Assembly: GCA_013178295.1 (NCBI GenBank)
Contig: JABLWW010000011.1
Location: 248,001-312,000, forward strand
Reading direction: 5' to 3'
Length of the DNA stretch: 64,000 nucleotides
Source: Anaerolineae bacterium
Lineage (GTDB): Bacteria > Chloroflexota > Anaerolineae > Anaerolineales > Anaerolineaceae
A program made the position numbers and the translations under genes. Shown here piece after piece: positions 1 to 8,663 of this stretch (position 1 is the stretch's first letter; each line of letters opens with the position of its first letter). The notes beneath the pieces are model-generated. The model worked only from the letters and a program-made list of their open reading frames with translations. It was not told the DNA's origin and ran no database searches.

Positions 1-124
1 TATGTTTGAGGTTGGCGGGTTGACAGACGCGATTGCCATCGAAGCGTTGCATCAGGCTTCTTATAAGTTTTCAATAAAAACAAAAGTGGTTGCCCGCCAT
101 GAGCTGGTAGGAGAGCAGGGATGA
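1..124 (+). CDS. rplP: 50S ribosomal protein L16, C-terminal end (partial)
   Basis: The window opens inside this gene. Reading from base 2, the last 40 residues run in frame to a TGA at 122-124. They match the C-terminus of L16, with the family's MFEVGG start of the last segment and the later IKTKVV stretch. L16 binds 23S rRNA near the A site. The stop overlaps the start of rpmC as ATGA, which is the usual L16-L29 order in the S10/spc cluster. Only the C-terminus is visible, so the call also leans on gene order. Confidence 0.9.
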   Translation, partial: MFEVGGLTDAIAIEALHQASYKFSIKTKVVARHELVGEQG

Positions 125-333
125 AAGTGTCAGAAATTCGGTTGTTGTCTACAGAAGAAATCAAGGGAAAGCTGTCCGACACCCGGCAGGAATTGATGAA
201 TCTGAGATTTCAGTTTGTCAACGGACAGTTGACGGATACCAGCCGTTTGAAGTTGACGCGTCGTCAGATTGCCCGTTTTGAGACAATTCTGCGCGAACGT
301 GAGCAAATGGCAATGCAGGAAGGTGAGAAATGA
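121..333 (+). CDS. rpmC: 50S ribosomal protein L29
   Basis: This 70-residue protein is a typical length for L29, the two-helix protein at the ribosomal exit tunnel. The N-terminal MKVSEIR start, the LRFQ segment and the conserved NGQL...RLKLTRRQIAR-type helix are visible. Its ATG overlaps the rplP stop, and its own stop overlaps the rpsQ start, so translation is probably coupled on both sides. No anomalies seen. Confidence 0.96.
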   Translation: MKVSEIRLLSTEEIKGKLSDTRQELMNLRFQFVNGQLTDTSRLKLTRRQIARFETILREREQMAMQEGEK

Positions 334-599
334 ACCAGCGTCGTCGAATGATCGGTGTTGTTAAGAGCAACAAGATGACAAAAACGGTTGTTGTGCAGGT
401 GGAGAGAACCTATCGGCATCCCCTATACCACAAGGTTGTCCATCTCCATCAAAAGTTCAAAGCACATGATGAGCTGGGATGTCAGGTTGGCGATGAGGTG
501 ATGATTGTCGAAAGCCGGCCCCTATCCCGCGAAAAGCGTTGGGTTGTGCAGTCTATCGTCAAGCGTCTTGGGCAAACAGACGTCGTACAGGGGGCTTAG
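330..599 (+). CDS. rpsQ: 30S ribosomal protein S17
   Basis: This 89-residue protein is a primary 16S rRNA binding protein with an OB fold. The [19 protein letters not shown] start and the later RPLSREKRW segment are characteristic of S17. The start overlaps the rpmC stop by 4 nt, and the gene is followed immediately by rplN. This is standard spc-operon order. Confidence 0.97.
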   Translation: MNQRRRMIGVVKSNKMTKTVVVQVERTYRHPLYHKVVHLHQKFKAHDELGCQVGDEVMIVESRPLSREKRWVVQSIVKRLGQTDVVQGA

Positions 600-601
600 C
601 C

Positions 602-973
602 ATGATACAGCAAGAGACACGACTGAATGTTGCGGATAATACTGGCGCGCGCGAACTGCTGGTGATCCATGTTGTGGGCGGTACCCGACGCCGTTACGGA
701 CGAGTTGGGGATGTGGTCGTTGCGACTGTGAAATCAGCCGCGCCACAGGGATCAGTGAAGAAAAGCGATATTGTCAAGGCGGTCATCGTGCGATGCTCGA
801 AGGAGTGGCGGCGTGAAGATGGCTCTACCATCCGCTTTGACGATAATGCGGCGGTGATTCTCGATACGGATGGCTCAAACCCGAAGGGCACGCGCATCTT
901 TGGTCCAGTCGCACGCGAGCTTAGGGAACGCGGCTTTATGAAAATTGTTTCGCTTGCTCCCGAAGTAATATAG
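602..973 (+). CDS. rplN: 50S ribosomal protein L14
   Basis: The 123-residue product begins [19 protein letters not shown], the near-invariant L14 N-terminus. The start at 602 is chosen because a longer in-frame extension back to 539 lies inside rpsQ and has no L14 homology. L14 sits at the subunit interface and binds 23S rRNA. It starts 3 nt after the rpsQ stop. Confidence 0.98.
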   Translation: MIQQETRLNVADNTGARELLVIHVVGGTRRRYGRVGDVVVATVKSAAPQGSVKKSDIVKAVIVRCSKEWRREDGSTIRFDDNAAVILDTDGSNPKGTRIFGPVARELRERGFMKIVSLAPEVI

Positions 974-996
974 GCAAGGGTTTGCAGGAGCTGATT

Positions 997-1329
997 ATGA
1001 AAGTGAAGATACATAAAAACGATCTTGTAGTGGTTATCAGTGGCCGCGCCGAAGATAAAGGCAAACGCGGTGAGGTCATCAAAGTCTTGCCGGAAGAGAA
1101 GCGCGTTGTGGTGCAGGGTGTTAACCTGCGAACGAAACATCAACGTCAGGTGCAGGCGCAGGGACGCAATGTTAGCCCCGGCAAGGTGCGCTTTGAAGCG
1201 CCGATTGACATCTCGAATGTGATGCTGATTTGCCCGAAGTGTGGCAAGGCGACCCGCGTGGGCATATCTCGGGATGGAGATAAAGCGGCGCGTGTGTGTA
1301 AGAAATGTGAAGCCCCAATTGATGACTAA
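997..1329 (+). CDS. rplX: 50S ribosomal protein L24 with C-terminal zinc-type motif
   Basis: The 110-residue product is the assembly initiator L24. A KOW-type segment lies at about residues 5-35. A C-terminal tail carries two CxxC pairs (C79/C82 and C101/C104) that could bind zinc; many L24 proteins lack these. The start at 997 is chosen for its GCAGGAG ribosome binding site at 984-990 and the MKVKIHKND start. An in-frame start at 982 would be non-standard. Confidence 0.96.
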   Translation: MKVKIHKNDLVVVISGRAEDKGKRGEVIKVLPEEKRVVVQGVNLRTKHQRQVQAQGRNVSPGKVRFEAPIDISNVMLICPKCGKATRVGISRDGDKAARVCKKCEAPIDD

Positions 1330-1347
1330 ATGGGCTGGGAGATAGCT

Positions 1348-1890
1348 ATGAATTTGTTAAAAGAACGTTATAAACAAGAAGTCGTCCCTGCTTTGATGAA
1401 GACGCTGGAATTAAAAAACGTCATGCAGGTGCCGCGATTGCAGAAGGTGGTTGTGAATATTGGTCTGGGAGAGGCGATTGACAACCCCAAAGCGCTGGAC
1501 GCTGCTGCGGCTGATCTGGCGGCAGTTACCGGGCAGAAACCGATTATCACCAAAGCGCGCAAGAGCATTGCGAACTTTAAGTTGCGCGAAGGACGCTCGA
1601 TTGGCGCCAAAGTTACCCTGCGCGGCGACCGTATGTGGGATTTTCTGGATCGCCTGGTAAATATTGTGCTGCCCCGTGTGCGCGACTTTCATGGCGTTTC
1701 GCCAAATGCCTTTGACGGCCGCGGCAACTATACACTTGGGTTACGAGAACAATTGATCTTTCCTGAGATTGATTACGATAAGATTGACAAAATACGCGGT
1801 ATGGAAATTTCTATTGTGACGACAGCAAAAACAGATGAGCATGCTTCAGTATTGCTTCAGATGCTTGGCATGCCTTTCAGGAAGGGATGA
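1348..1890 (+). CDS. rplE: 50S ribosomal protein L5
   Basis: The product is 180 residues, the normal L5 length. It binds 5S rRNA and contacts P-site tRNA. Visible signatures are the N-terminal [13 protein letters not shown], the central [19 protein letters not shown] region and the C-terminal [13 protein letters not shown] segment. The start at 1348 fits the family length; a start at 1330 would add six unsupported residues. It ends just before the S14 gene. Confidence 0.97.
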   Translation: MNLLKERYKQEVVPALMKTLELKNVMQVPRLQKVVVNIGLGEAIDNPKALDAAAADLAAVTGQKPIITKARKSIANFKLREGRSIGAKVTLRGDRMWDFLDRLVNIVLPRVRDFHGVSPNAFDGRGNYTLGLREQLIFPEIDYDKIDKIRGMEISIVTTAKTDEHASVLLQMLGMPFRKG

Positions 1891-1891
1891 T

Positions 1892-2074
1892 ATGGCAAAG
1901 AAATGCATGATGTACCGTGAAACGCGGCGTAAGTTTGACAATCAGGTGCGCAATCGCTGCAGAATCTGTGGGCGGCCGCGTGGCTATTTGCGTCGCTTTG
2001 GGTTATGCCGGATTTGCTTCCGTGAGAAAGCACTGGAAGGTCAAATTCCCGGTATCAGGAAAGCTTCCTGGTGA
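1892..2074 (+). CDS. rpsZ: 30S ribosomal protein S14, type Z (zinc-binding)
   Basis: This 60-residue protein is the short zinc form of S14, with C23-x2-C26 and C39-x2-C42. Longer zinc-free S14 forms are about 90-100 residues. It helps assemble the 30S head. The ATG lies 1 nt after the rplE stop. The longer reading from 1835 overlaps rplE and is a shadow extension. The C-terminus ends KASW, the family ending. Confidence 0.96.
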   Translation: MAKKCMMYRETRRKFDNQVRNRCRICGRPRGYLRRFGLCRICFREKALEGQIPGIRKASW

Positions 2075-2092
2075 TACGGCTGGAGGTTAAAG

Positions 2093-2506
2093 ATGAGTGT
2101 AAATGACCCAATTGCTGATATGCTGACACGCATCCGCAACGCGGTGATGAATGGACACACCGTCATTGCAATGCCGGATTCAAAAATAAAGGCTGAGCTT
2201 GCGCGAATTCTCAAGGAAGAAGGCTTCATTGAGGGCTTTGAGCAAGTGGAGGGCGATAAACCTTCGCACCGCACATTGCGAATCTGGTTGAAGTATGTGG
2301 GGGAACGCCGACAAAGGCGGCCGGTAATCACTGGTCTGCAGAGGGTGAGCAAACCCGGGCGGCGTGTGTATACCCGCAAACAGGAAATCCCCTGGGTGCT
2401 TTCGGGGATGGGGATCACGATATTATCGACACCGAAGGGTATCATGACCGGACAACGCGCCCGTCAGTTGGGTGTGGGTGGTGAAATCATCTGTAAGGTC
2501 TGGTAG
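2093..2506 (+). CDS. rpsH: 30S ribosomal protein S8
   Basis: The 137-residue product is S8, which binds the central domain of 16S rRNA and in many bacteria represses the spc operon by binding its own mRNA. The N-terminal NDPIADMLTRIRNA and the C-terminal KGIMTGQRAR...GGEIICKVW are diagnostic. Its ATG follows a GGAGG at 2082-2086. Whether it autoregulates here cannot be seen. Confidence 0.97.
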   Translation: MSVNDPIADMLTRIRNAVMNGHTVIAMPDSKIKAELARILKEEGFIEGFEQVEGDKPSHRTLRIWLKYVGERRQRRPVITGLQRVSKPGRRVYTRKQEIPWVLSGMGITILSTPKGIMTGQRARQLGVGGEIICKVW

Positions 2507-2530
2507 TCGGTGGAGTGAGGAGGTAGAACA

Positions 2531-3076
2531 GTGTCTCGAATTGGTCGTATGCCCATTACTGTTCCGCCTGGTGTGCAGGTGGACATTAGTGGTAATGAGG
2601 TCAGTGTCAAGGGCCCAAAGGGCGAGTTGAAACGTTCGTTTTCGCCGGTTGTTGAAGTTAAGCTTGAAAACTCGCAAATAGTGGTTACCCGCAGCAGCGA
2701 CGCGCCCAGTGCGCGCGCATTGCATGGCACTACACGTGCTCTCGTGCAGAATATGGTTACTGGTGTCAGCACGGGTTTTAAGAAAGTGATGGAAGTTGAT
2801 GGTGTTGGCTACAGGGTTGAGATGGAAGGGCCTGCCCTTGTGCTGTATGTGGGTTATTCTCATCCGGTTAAGATTGAACCCCCGCCGGGAATTAGCTTTG
2901 AGGCGGATGTAAAAACACGGCAATTTTCTGTCAATGGGTTTGATGTCGAACAAGTTGGCCAGGTAGCGGCTGATATTCGTAAAGTGCGCCCGCCAGAGCC
3001 CTATAAAGGCAAGGGTATTCATTATCTGGGTGAAAAGATCCGCCGCAAAGCTGGCAAGTCTGGAAAGACGAAGTAG
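2531..3076 (+). CDS. rplF: 50S ribosomal protein L6
   Basis: The 181-residue product is L6, with two related RNA-binding domains. The start MSRIGRMPI and the end [11 protein letters not shown]...RRKAGK are classical. Translation starts at GTG (2531) after a GGAGG at 2519-2523. It lies between rpsH and rplR in standard spc order. Confidence 0.97.
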   Translation: MSRIGRMPITVPPGVQVDISGNEVSVKGPKGELKRSFSPVVEVKLENSQIVVTRSSDAPSARALHGTTRALVQNMVTGVSTGFKKVMEVDGVGYRVEMEGPALVLYVGYSHPVKIEPPPGISFEADVKTRQFSVNGFDVEQVGQVAADIRKVRPPEPYKGKGIHYLGEKIRRKAGKSGKTK

Positions 3077-3084
3077 GTGAGTGT

Positions 3085-3450
3085 ATGGCTAAGAAGAATC
3101 GAAATGAGGCTCGTATCCGACGTCATAAGCATGTACGTATTCGGGTGAAGGGGACTGCCGAGAAACCGCGTTTGAATGTTTTCCGCAGTTTGGCGGAAAC
3201 GTATGCCCAGATTATTGATGATGTCGCCGGGCAAACGCTGGTTGCCGCTTCTACGGTTGATCGTGAGTTGCGGGAAAGTGTCAAAGGTCTAACCAAAACG
3301 GACCAGGCGCGTTTGGTGGGTAAGCTTTTGGGCGAACGGGCTTCGCAGAAGGGCATTACCCGTGTAGTGTTTGATCGCGGCGGTTTTAGGTATATTGGTC
3401 GTGTAAAGGCATTAGCGGAAGCCGCGCGTGAGACTGGGCTACAATTTTAG
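3085..3450 (+). CDS. rplR: 50S ribosomal protein L18
   Basis: The product is 121 residues and binds 5S rRNA. Diagnostic segments are [23 protein letters not shown] and the C-terminal [22 protein letters not shown]-type ending. The ATG at 3085 is 8 nt after the rplF stop. Length and order are normal. Confidence 0.97.
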   Translation: MAKKNRNEARIRRHKHVRIRVKGTAEKPRLNVFRSLAETYAQIIDDVAGQTLVAASTVDRELRESVKGLTKTDQARLVGKLLGERASQKGITRVVFDRGGFRYIGRVKALAEAARETGLQF

Positions 3451-3473
3451 GGCAACAAAGAGGACCAACAGCT

Positions 3474-4004
3474 ATGGAAATGATGGAATATCAACCTTTA
3501 GAATTGCAGTATGACGAGCGAGTGGTCGAGATTGCTCGTGTTGCCAAAGTGGTCAAGGGCGGGCGGCGTTTTCAGTTCCGCGTAACGGTGGTTGTTGGGG
3601 ACAACAAGGGCAAGATTGGTCTTGGGATTGGTAAGGCGAATGCTGTGCCGGATGCCATGCGCAAAGCAACGGAACACGCGCATAAGGATATGCGAGTCAT
3701 TCCCCTTGCTGGCACGACTATTCCCCATGAAGTGCTTGGGCGTATGGGGGGGGCAAAAGTGTTGCTTAAGCCAGCTTCGCCGGGGACCGGTGTTATTGCG
3801 GCTGGCGGTGTGCGTGCAGTACTGGAAGTGGCGGGTGTGCATGATATCCTGACCAAATCGTTGGGCAGTGCCAATATTCTCAATGTGGTTAAAGCTACCT
3901 TTGATGCCCTGGATCAGCTCAAATCGCCAGCTGAAGAGGCGAAGCGGCGAGGAAAACCAGTGCAGGAGATGATGCCTTTCTGGGAACGGAGGAAGCATGG
4001 CTAA
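3474..4004 (+). CDS. rpsE: 30S ribosomal protein S5
   Basis: The 176-residue product is S5, which helps with translational accuracy at the 30S mRNA entry site. The [15 protein letters not shown] region, the [10 protein letters not shown] loop and the downstream [13 protein letters not shown]-type dsRNA-binding core are visible. The ATG at 3474 follows AGAGGA at 3459-3464; an ATG two codons later is equally possible. The stop overlaps rpmD by 8 nt. Confidence 0.97.
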   Translation: MEMMEYQPLELQYDERVVEIARVAKVVKGGRRFQFRVTVVVGDNKGKIGLGIGKANAVPDAMRKATEHAHKDMRVIPLAGTTIPHEVLGRMGGAKVLLKPASPGTGVIAAGGVRAVLEVAGVHDILTKSLGSANILNVVKATFDALDQLKSPAEEAKRRGKPVQEMMPFWERRKHG

Positions 4005-4212
4005 AAAGAAGACCGAACAACCCATGAAGAAATTACAGATCACTTTGGTCAAAAGCCCAATTGGGTATTCGGAGCGGCACAAAGCGACTGTGCGGGCTTT
4101 GGGTTTGCACAAGATGAACCAAACTGTTGTACACACGGATACCCCAGTGGTGCGCGGTATGCTGGCAAAGATTGGACATCTGGTGAAAGTGGAAGAACAG
4201 GTGGAGTCGTGA
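3997..4212 (+). CDS. rpmD: 50S ribosomal protein L30
   Basis: The product is 71 residues; L30 is usually about 60. The family core [26 protein letters not shown] starts after an N-terminal lysine-rich extension of about ten residues. The ATG lies inside the end of rpsE behind a GGAGGAA site, so the two genes are translationally coupled. Its stop overlaps the rplO ATG by one base. Confidence 0.96.
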   Translation: MAKKKTEQPMKKLQITLVKSPIGYSERHKATVRALGLHKMNQTVVHTDTPVVRGMLAKIGHLVKVEEQVES

Positions 4213-4673
4213 TGAAACTGAATGATTTAATGCCCAATGATGGCGCTAAGAAAAGCCGTAAACGTGTGGGACACGGGATCGCTGCCGGTCAGGGCAAGAC
4301 CTGTGGCCGAGGCACGAAAGGACAGAATTCACGCCGCGGTTCTGGCGGAAAACTTTACCGTCAGGGCGGCAATCTGCCTTTTTATCGCCGTTTGCCGTTT
4401 ATACGTGGTGAGGGTTTTACCCCGCCTAATAGAGTAGAGTTCAACGAGGTCAATCTTAACCAGCTGGCAAAATTTGAAGCCAACGCGGTTGTGGATCACG
4501 AGGCGCTGGTTGAAGCTGGTTTGGTGAGCAAACCGCAGAACCCGGTGGTTATCCTTGGGCGAGGCGAAATCTCAGTGCCGCTCAAGGTGCAGGTGGTGCG
4601 TGTGAGCAAGAAAGCGCGCGAGAAGATTGAAGCCGCAGGCGGCAGCGTTGAGATTGTTACCGGGCAGAATTAG
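4212..4673 (+). CDS. rplO: 50S ribosomal protein L15
   Basis: The 153-residue product has the L15 N-terminus [14 protein letters not shown], followed by the very basic Gly/Arg-rich loop and a C-terminal globular domain. L15 is a late 50S assembly protein. The ATG at 4212 shares a base with the rpmD stop; a GTG one codon upstream is an alternative. It lies directly before secY, as in most bacteria. Confidence 0.96.
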   Translation: MKLNDLMPNDGAKKSRKRVGHGIAAGQGKTCGRGTKGQNSRRGSGGKLYRQGGNLPFYRRLPFIRGEGFTPPNRVEFNEVNLNQLAKFEANAVVDHEALVEAGLVSKPQNPVVILGRGEISVPLKVQVVRVSKKAREKIEAAGGSVEIVTGQN

Positions 4674-4707
4674 ACGATAGGATGAGAGTGAAAAAGGAGA
4701 GCCGTAC

Positions 4708-6063
4708 ATGAACCTGAAGCGTTCAGCCTGGCGCTATTTGTGGAAGTCAGTTGATATCCGCAGAAAGCTGCTGATGACACTTGGTTTGCTGGTGATTTAC
4801 CGCCTGGCTGCTAATATCCCCGTGCCTGGAGTGAACCGTGAGATTATGAGCTCGCTTGCGAATGCGGGTGGTCCTGGCGGTACGCTGTTCAACTTGTTGG
4901 ATTTGCTCTCAGGCGGCACGGTCTCCAATTTTTCAGTTCTGGCGATGGGCGTTTATCCATACATCACGGCGCAAATCATTATTCAATTGCTGGTTCCGAT
5001 TATCCCTGCCCTGGAACGCAGACTGAAAGACAACCCGCGTGAAGGGCAAAAGTGGATGGAGCGTTGGACGGTGATCTTGACTGTTCCGATGGCGGCGCTT
5101 TCTGCAATTGGACAGATTAATATCTTCAACTCCATTGCTCGCCAAGGCGGACAGGCGCTGTTGATGAATTTCTCGTTTACTGGAGAATATTTTCTGCCCA
5201 CGATTGCGACGCTGCTCAGCATGGTGGCTGGTACTATGTTTGGTATCTGGATTGGTCAGCTGATTTCCGAGTATGGCATTCCCAATCAGGGGCTTTCGTT
5301 GATTATCTTTGCAGGTATCGTTTCCAGAATGCCGCAGAACTTACTATCATTGCTTGCTGATAAACAAAATGGTTGGTGGCTGTTTTTGATTGTTGTGGTG
5401 ATTCTGGTGTTAACGATTTTTGCAATTGTATTTGTGCAGCAGGGGCAGCGCAATGTCCCCGTTCTTTTCCCGGGCCGGCGTGTGGGCAATCGCATGTCCA
5501 TGCCGGTACGCAGCAATCTGCCGCTGCGGGTGAACATGGCGGGTATGATTCCGCTTATCTTCGCTCAATCTTTTCTGACTTTTCCTGCGATTGTCGCCAG
5601 CTATTTTATTGCCTCACAGACAGAATGGGTGAGCAAGCTGGCTTCGTCTATCTATGAGACCTTTGGCGGGAGCAGCGCCTGGTATTCGATTTTGTATTTC
5701 TTCTTGGTCGTGCTATTCACGTTTTTCTATACAGACGTGCTTTTCCAGCAGCAGAACTATGGTGATAATCTTAAGAAACAGGGCGCCCAGATCCCCGGTG
5801 TGGTGCGCGGCGGTCCTACGCAAAAGTATCTGACCAAAGTGCAGCGCCGCATTACATTGCCTGGTGCTCTTTTCCTTGGGCTTGTGGCAGTGTTGCCTTA
5901 CCTTCTGGGTGTCCTTTTGCCGGTTGGGGCGCGTCAGGCAGGGTTGTTCCTAATTTCGTCTGCTGGTCTGCTGATTGTGGTTGGTGTGGTGCGTGATACG
6001 TTCACGATTATCGAAACCGAACTGAAGCTGCATGGTTACGATGAGAGCCTGATAAAAGGATAA
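4708..6063 (+). CDS. secY: Protein translocase subunit SecY
   Basis: SecY is the channel of the Sec translocon in the inner membrane. The 451-residue sequence has the expected multiple hydrophobic helices (ten in the family). The N-terminal ANIPVPGVN plug-region signature is present, as is the FFYTDVLFQQQNYGDNLKKQGAQIPGVRGG-type cytoplasmic loop region before the last helices. It has an AAAGGAG site before the ATG and is followed closely by adk, giving the common secY-adk-map order. Confidence 0.98.
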   Translation: MNLKRSAWRYLWKSVDIRRKLLMTLGLLVIYRLAANIPVPGVNREIMSSLANAGGPGGTLFNLLDLLSGGTVSNFSVLAMGVYPYITAQIIIQLLVPIIPALERRLKDNPREGQKWMERWTVILTVPMAALSAIGQINIFNSIARQGGQALLMNFSFTGEYFLPTIATLLSMVAGTMFGIWIGQLISEYGIPNQGLSLIIFAGIVSRMPQNLLSLLADKQNGWWLFLIVVVILVLTIFAIVFVQQGQRNVPVLFPGRRVGNRMSMPVRSNLPLRVNMAGMIPLIFAQSFLTFPAIVASYFIASQTEWVSKLASSIYETFGGSSAWYSILYFFLVVLFTFFYTDVLFQQQNYGDNLKKQGAQIPGVVRGGPTQKYLTKVQRRITLPGALFLGLVAVLPYLLGVLLPVGARQAGLFLISSAGLLIVVGVVRDTFTIIETELKLHGYDESLIKG

Positions 6064-6076
6064 AGGATAGGACACA

Positions 6077-6730
6077 ATGCCCACGTATATTGTTCTGCTT
6101 GGTCCTCCGGGTTCTGGCAAGGGCACCCAGGCAAAGATCGTCTCTGAGCAGCTGGGGCTGGTACATATTTCTTCTGGCGATATCTTTCGTTATAACATCA
6201 GTCAGCAGACTGAACTGGGGATGAAGGCGCAGGGGTTTATGAATCGCGGTGAACTGGTGCCGGATGATCTAACCATTGCCATGATACGGGATCGCTTGAG
6301 CCAGCCGGATTGCAATCGTGGGGCAATCCTGGATGGTTTCCCGCGCACGCCTGCTCAGGCTGAGGCATTGGATGCCACATTGGCGGGTCTGGGCGGCAAG
6401 GTGGATAGCGTCCCTTATATTCATGTCTCCCCTGAGATTCTGATGGAGCGTCTGGGAGGGCGTTGGTCCTGCCGTGCTCAGGGACATGTCTATCATGAAA
6501 AATATCATCCACCAAAAACAGCAGGTATTTGTGATATTGACGGCTCTGAGCTTTTCCAGCGCGAGGATGATCAGCCCGCTACTGTTGAGAAGCGAATCAA
6601 GGTGTATCTTGAACAGACGTCCCCGCTTATCGAGTATTACCGCAAACGGGGATTGCTTTATGAAATTGACGGCACGCGGGAAATAGAGGACGTTACGGCA
6701 GAGATGATGAAAGCGGTTGGCAAGGGGTAG
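6077..6730 (+). CDS. adk: Adenylate kinase
   Basis: The enzyme interconverts ATP+AMP and 2 ADP in the cytosol. The 217-residue length is the long-LID form. The P-loop GPPGSGKGTQ lies at residues 8-17 and the AMP-site DGFPRT is central. The LID zinc motif, normally CxxC...CxxC/D, is incomplete: the first pair reads CRAQ, so the second Cys is lost, and the second pair reads CDID. Zinc binding is therefore doubtful. The gene sits between secY and map. Confidence 0.97.
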   Translation: MPTYIVLLGPPGSGKGTQAKIVSEQLGLVHISSGDIFRYNISQQTELGMKAQGFMNRGELVPDDLTIAMIRDRLSQPDCNRGAILDGFPRTPAQAEALDATLAGLGGKVDSVPYIHVSPEILMERLGGRWSCRAQGHVYHEKYHPPKTAGICDIDGSELFQREDDQPATVEKRIKVYLEQTSPLIEYYRKRGLLYEIDGTREIEDVTAEMMKAVGKG

Positions 6731-6737
6731 CTTTGTG

Positions 6738-7553
6738 ATGACGTGGGATCGCAAAATAACGATCAAAACAGAGCGTGAGCTGCAAATCATGCGCATTGCA
6801 GGCAGAATTAATGCCGAGGCGCTGGCAGCTGCCTATGCCATCATTCGACCGGGCATCACAACGGCTGATCTGAATGCGGCGGCGGAGGAAGTTCAACGTA
6901 AGTATGGGGTTTATTCCCCCTTCAAGAATTATCCTGGCCCATACCCCTACCCTGCCAGCACCTGTATTAGCGTTAATGACGAACTGGTGCATGGTATTCC
7001 TGACGGACGCAAGCTAAAAGAAGGCGATATTGTGTCCATGGATTGTGGAACTGTTTATGAGGGGTTCATCGGAGATTCTGCCTTTACCGCTCAGGTCGGC
7101 GAGGCTTCTCCCCAGGCAAAGAAACTTCTTGAGGTAACCGAACAGGCTTTGTATATTGGGATTTCGATGTGCAAGCCTGGCAACCGTGTTGGCGACATCT
7201 CTGCGGCAATCCAGAAATATGTCGAGGGCAATGGGTTTGAGGTTGTGCGTGAATATACTGGCCACGGAGTGGGGCGTGATATGCACGAGGGACCACAGGT
7301 GCCAAATTATGGCACGCCCGGCACAGGGATGCTGTTAAGACCCGGTATGGTAATTGCCCTGGAGCCTATGGTGCTGATCGGTTCCCCAGCCACAAAAGTA
7401 CTGGCGAATCAGTGGACAGTGGCTTCAAAGAATGGCAAGCTGACCGCTCATTTTGAGCATACGGTTGCGATTACTGAGAATGGCCCTGTGATTTTGAGCT
7501 TGCTGGAGGATGGCTCCAGCCCAGCGCAGATTGCTGGACGATTGGTCAAATAA
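6738..7553 (+). CDS. map: Methionine aminopeptidase, type I
   Basis: This cytosolic metalloprotease removes the initiator methionine. Metal ligands of the pita-bread fold are all visible: the two Asp in MDCG...GDSAF-type segments, His in GHGVGRDMHEGP, Glu in ALEPM and Glu in HFEHT. The length is 272 residues from the ATG at 6738; a GTG one codon earlier (6735) is also possible. The ribosome site is formed by AAGGGG within the end of adk. infA is not found after it. Confidence 0.96.
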   Translation: MTWDRKITIKTERELQIMRIAGRINAEALAAAYAIIRPGITTADLNAAAEEVQRKYGVYSPFKNYPGPYPYPASTCISVNDELVHGIPDGRKLKEGDIVSMDCGTVYEGFIGDSAFTAQVGEASPQAKKLLEVTEQALYIGISMCKPGNRVGDISAAIQKYVEGNGFEVVREYTGHGVGRDMHEGPQVPNYGTPGTGMLLRPGMVIALEPMVLIGSPATKVLANQWTVASKNGKLTAHFEHTVAITENGPVILSLLEDGSSPAQIAGRLVK

Positions 7554-7563
7554 GCGATATAAT
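7535..7563 (+). promoter_or_regulatory. Possible internal promoter before rpmJ
   Basis: TGGACG (7535-7540) and a perfect TATAAT (7558-7563) are separated by 17 bp. They straddle the end of map and the 54-bp gap before rpmJ. This would give separate transcription of rpmJ-rpsM-rpsK-rpsD-rpoA-rplQ, the alpha operon. Pattern match only. Confidence 0.45.
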
Positions 7564-7607
7564 TTAAGCTTTGCGTATGGTGTGATTATTCTATAGGAGC
7601 AGTACTA

Positions 7608-7721
7608 ATGAAAGTGACGACATCCATCAAGAAACGTTGTGCCAAGTGCAAAATTGTCAAGCGCAGCGGTGTTTTGTACGTGATTTGCGAGAATCCAAAA
7701 CATAAGCAACGACAGGGATAG
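7608..7721 (+). CDS. rpmJ: 50S ribosomal protein L36, zinc form
   Basis: A 37-residue ORF, begun by an ATG behind TAGGAG (7594-7599), encodes [19 protein letters not shown] and ends NPKHKQRQG. The zinc set C11-x2-C14-x12-C27-x4-H32 is intact, which is the C+ form of L36. L36 is the smallest 50S protein and follows infA in most bacteria; here it follows map directly. rpsM starts 4 nt after its stop. Confidence 0.96.
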   Translation: MKVTTSIKKRCAKCKIVKRSGVLYVICENPKHKQRQG

Positions 7722-7725
7722 AATT

Positions 7726-8115
7726 ATGGCGAGAATTGAAGGTGTTGATCTTCCGCGCAACAAGCGGGTAGAAGTTGCCCTAACGTATATTTATGGGATT
7801 GGTCCGACAAGAGCCCGCGAGATTATCGCGGCGACCAATGTCAACCCGGATACGCGGGTGAAGGATTTGAATGACAATGAAGTCTCGGCGATGCGTGAAT
7901 TTATTGCCAAGAATTACAAGGTAGAAGGTGATTTACGCCGCCAGGTTCAGATGAGCATTAAACGGTTAATCGAAATTGGTTGTTATCGCGGTTTGCGCCA
8001 CCGCCGCAACTTGCCTGTGCGTGGACAGAGAACGCGCACCAATGCCCGTACTTGCAAAGGTCCCAAGAAGACAGTTGCTGGTCGCGGACGCCGCCGTGGA
8101 GCAACCAAGAAATAA
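7726..8115 (+). CDS. rpsM: 30S ribosomal protein S13
   Basis: The 129-residue product is S13, in the 30S head contacting the P-site tRNA and the 50S subunit. Visible signatures are the start [22 protein letters not shown]-type helix and the basic C-terminal [23 protein letters not shown]. It is the first of the S13-S11-S4-alpha-L17 block. A 128-bp gap with no visible gene follows before rpsK. Confidence 0.97.
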   Translation: MARIEGVDLPRNKRVEVALTYIYGIGPTRAREIIAATNVNPDTRVKDLNDNEVSAMREFIAKNYKVEGDLRRQVQMSIKRLIEIGCYRGLRHRRNLPVRGQRTRTNARTCKGPKKTVAGRGRRRGATKK

Positions 8116-8243
8116 TCGGGGCTGTCTATCTTGTAGCTGGTCAGATGGGATCCTTCTCTCCCGCGGCTGACTGACTGGCAAAAGAGAAACAAGCCCGCTG
8201 AGGCAGAAATTCGGAAGAAATTGTATGGATATTGTGAGGTAAT

Positions 8244-8648
8244 ATGGCTCAAAATGTACGCTCGACGCGTCGTGGCGCCTCAGGGCGCAAGACAAAACGT
8301 CTGATCTCTTCAGCGCAGGTGCATATTTACGCATCATTCAATAACACCATTGTTACGGTCACCGATCAGCAGGGGAACACGGTTTGCTGGGGTAGCGCTG
8401 GGTCGGCGGGTTTCAAAGGCTCGCGCAAGAGCACCCCGTTTGCCGCTCGGCTTGCTGCGGAGCAAGCCTTGAAGGAGGCCCTGGCGCTGGGGGTTCAGGA
8501 AGTTGACTTGATCGTAAAGGGGCCTGGCCCTGGGCGTGAGTCTGCCATCCGGGCAGTGCAAACGATGGGCATCAAAGTTCGCTCGATGTCAGACGTGACG
8601 CCGGTGCCGCATAATGGTTGCCGACCTCCAAAGAAACGCCGCGTGTAA
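8244..8648 (+). CDS. rpsK: 30S ribosomal protein S11
   Basis: The 134-residue product is S11, of the 30S platform. The [18 protein letters not shown] core and the C-terminal [18 protein letters not shown] are near invariant. The start ATG at 8244 follows GTGAGG. The order rpsM-rpsK-rpsD is standard. Confidence 0.98.
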   Translation: MAQNVRSTRRGASGRKTKRLISSAQVHIYASFNNTIVTVTDQQGNTVCWGSAGSAGFKGSRKSTPFAARLAAEQALKEALALGVQEVDLIVKGPGPGRESAIRAVQTMGIKVRSMSDVTPVPHNGCRPPKKRRV

Positions 8649-8663
8649 TGAGGAGTAAAAACT

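Noticed and set aside
694-1143. 149-residue minus-strand ORF across rplN and rplX
   Set aside because: Shadow of two well-supported ribosomal genes on the plus strand; no ribosome site or recognisable domain.
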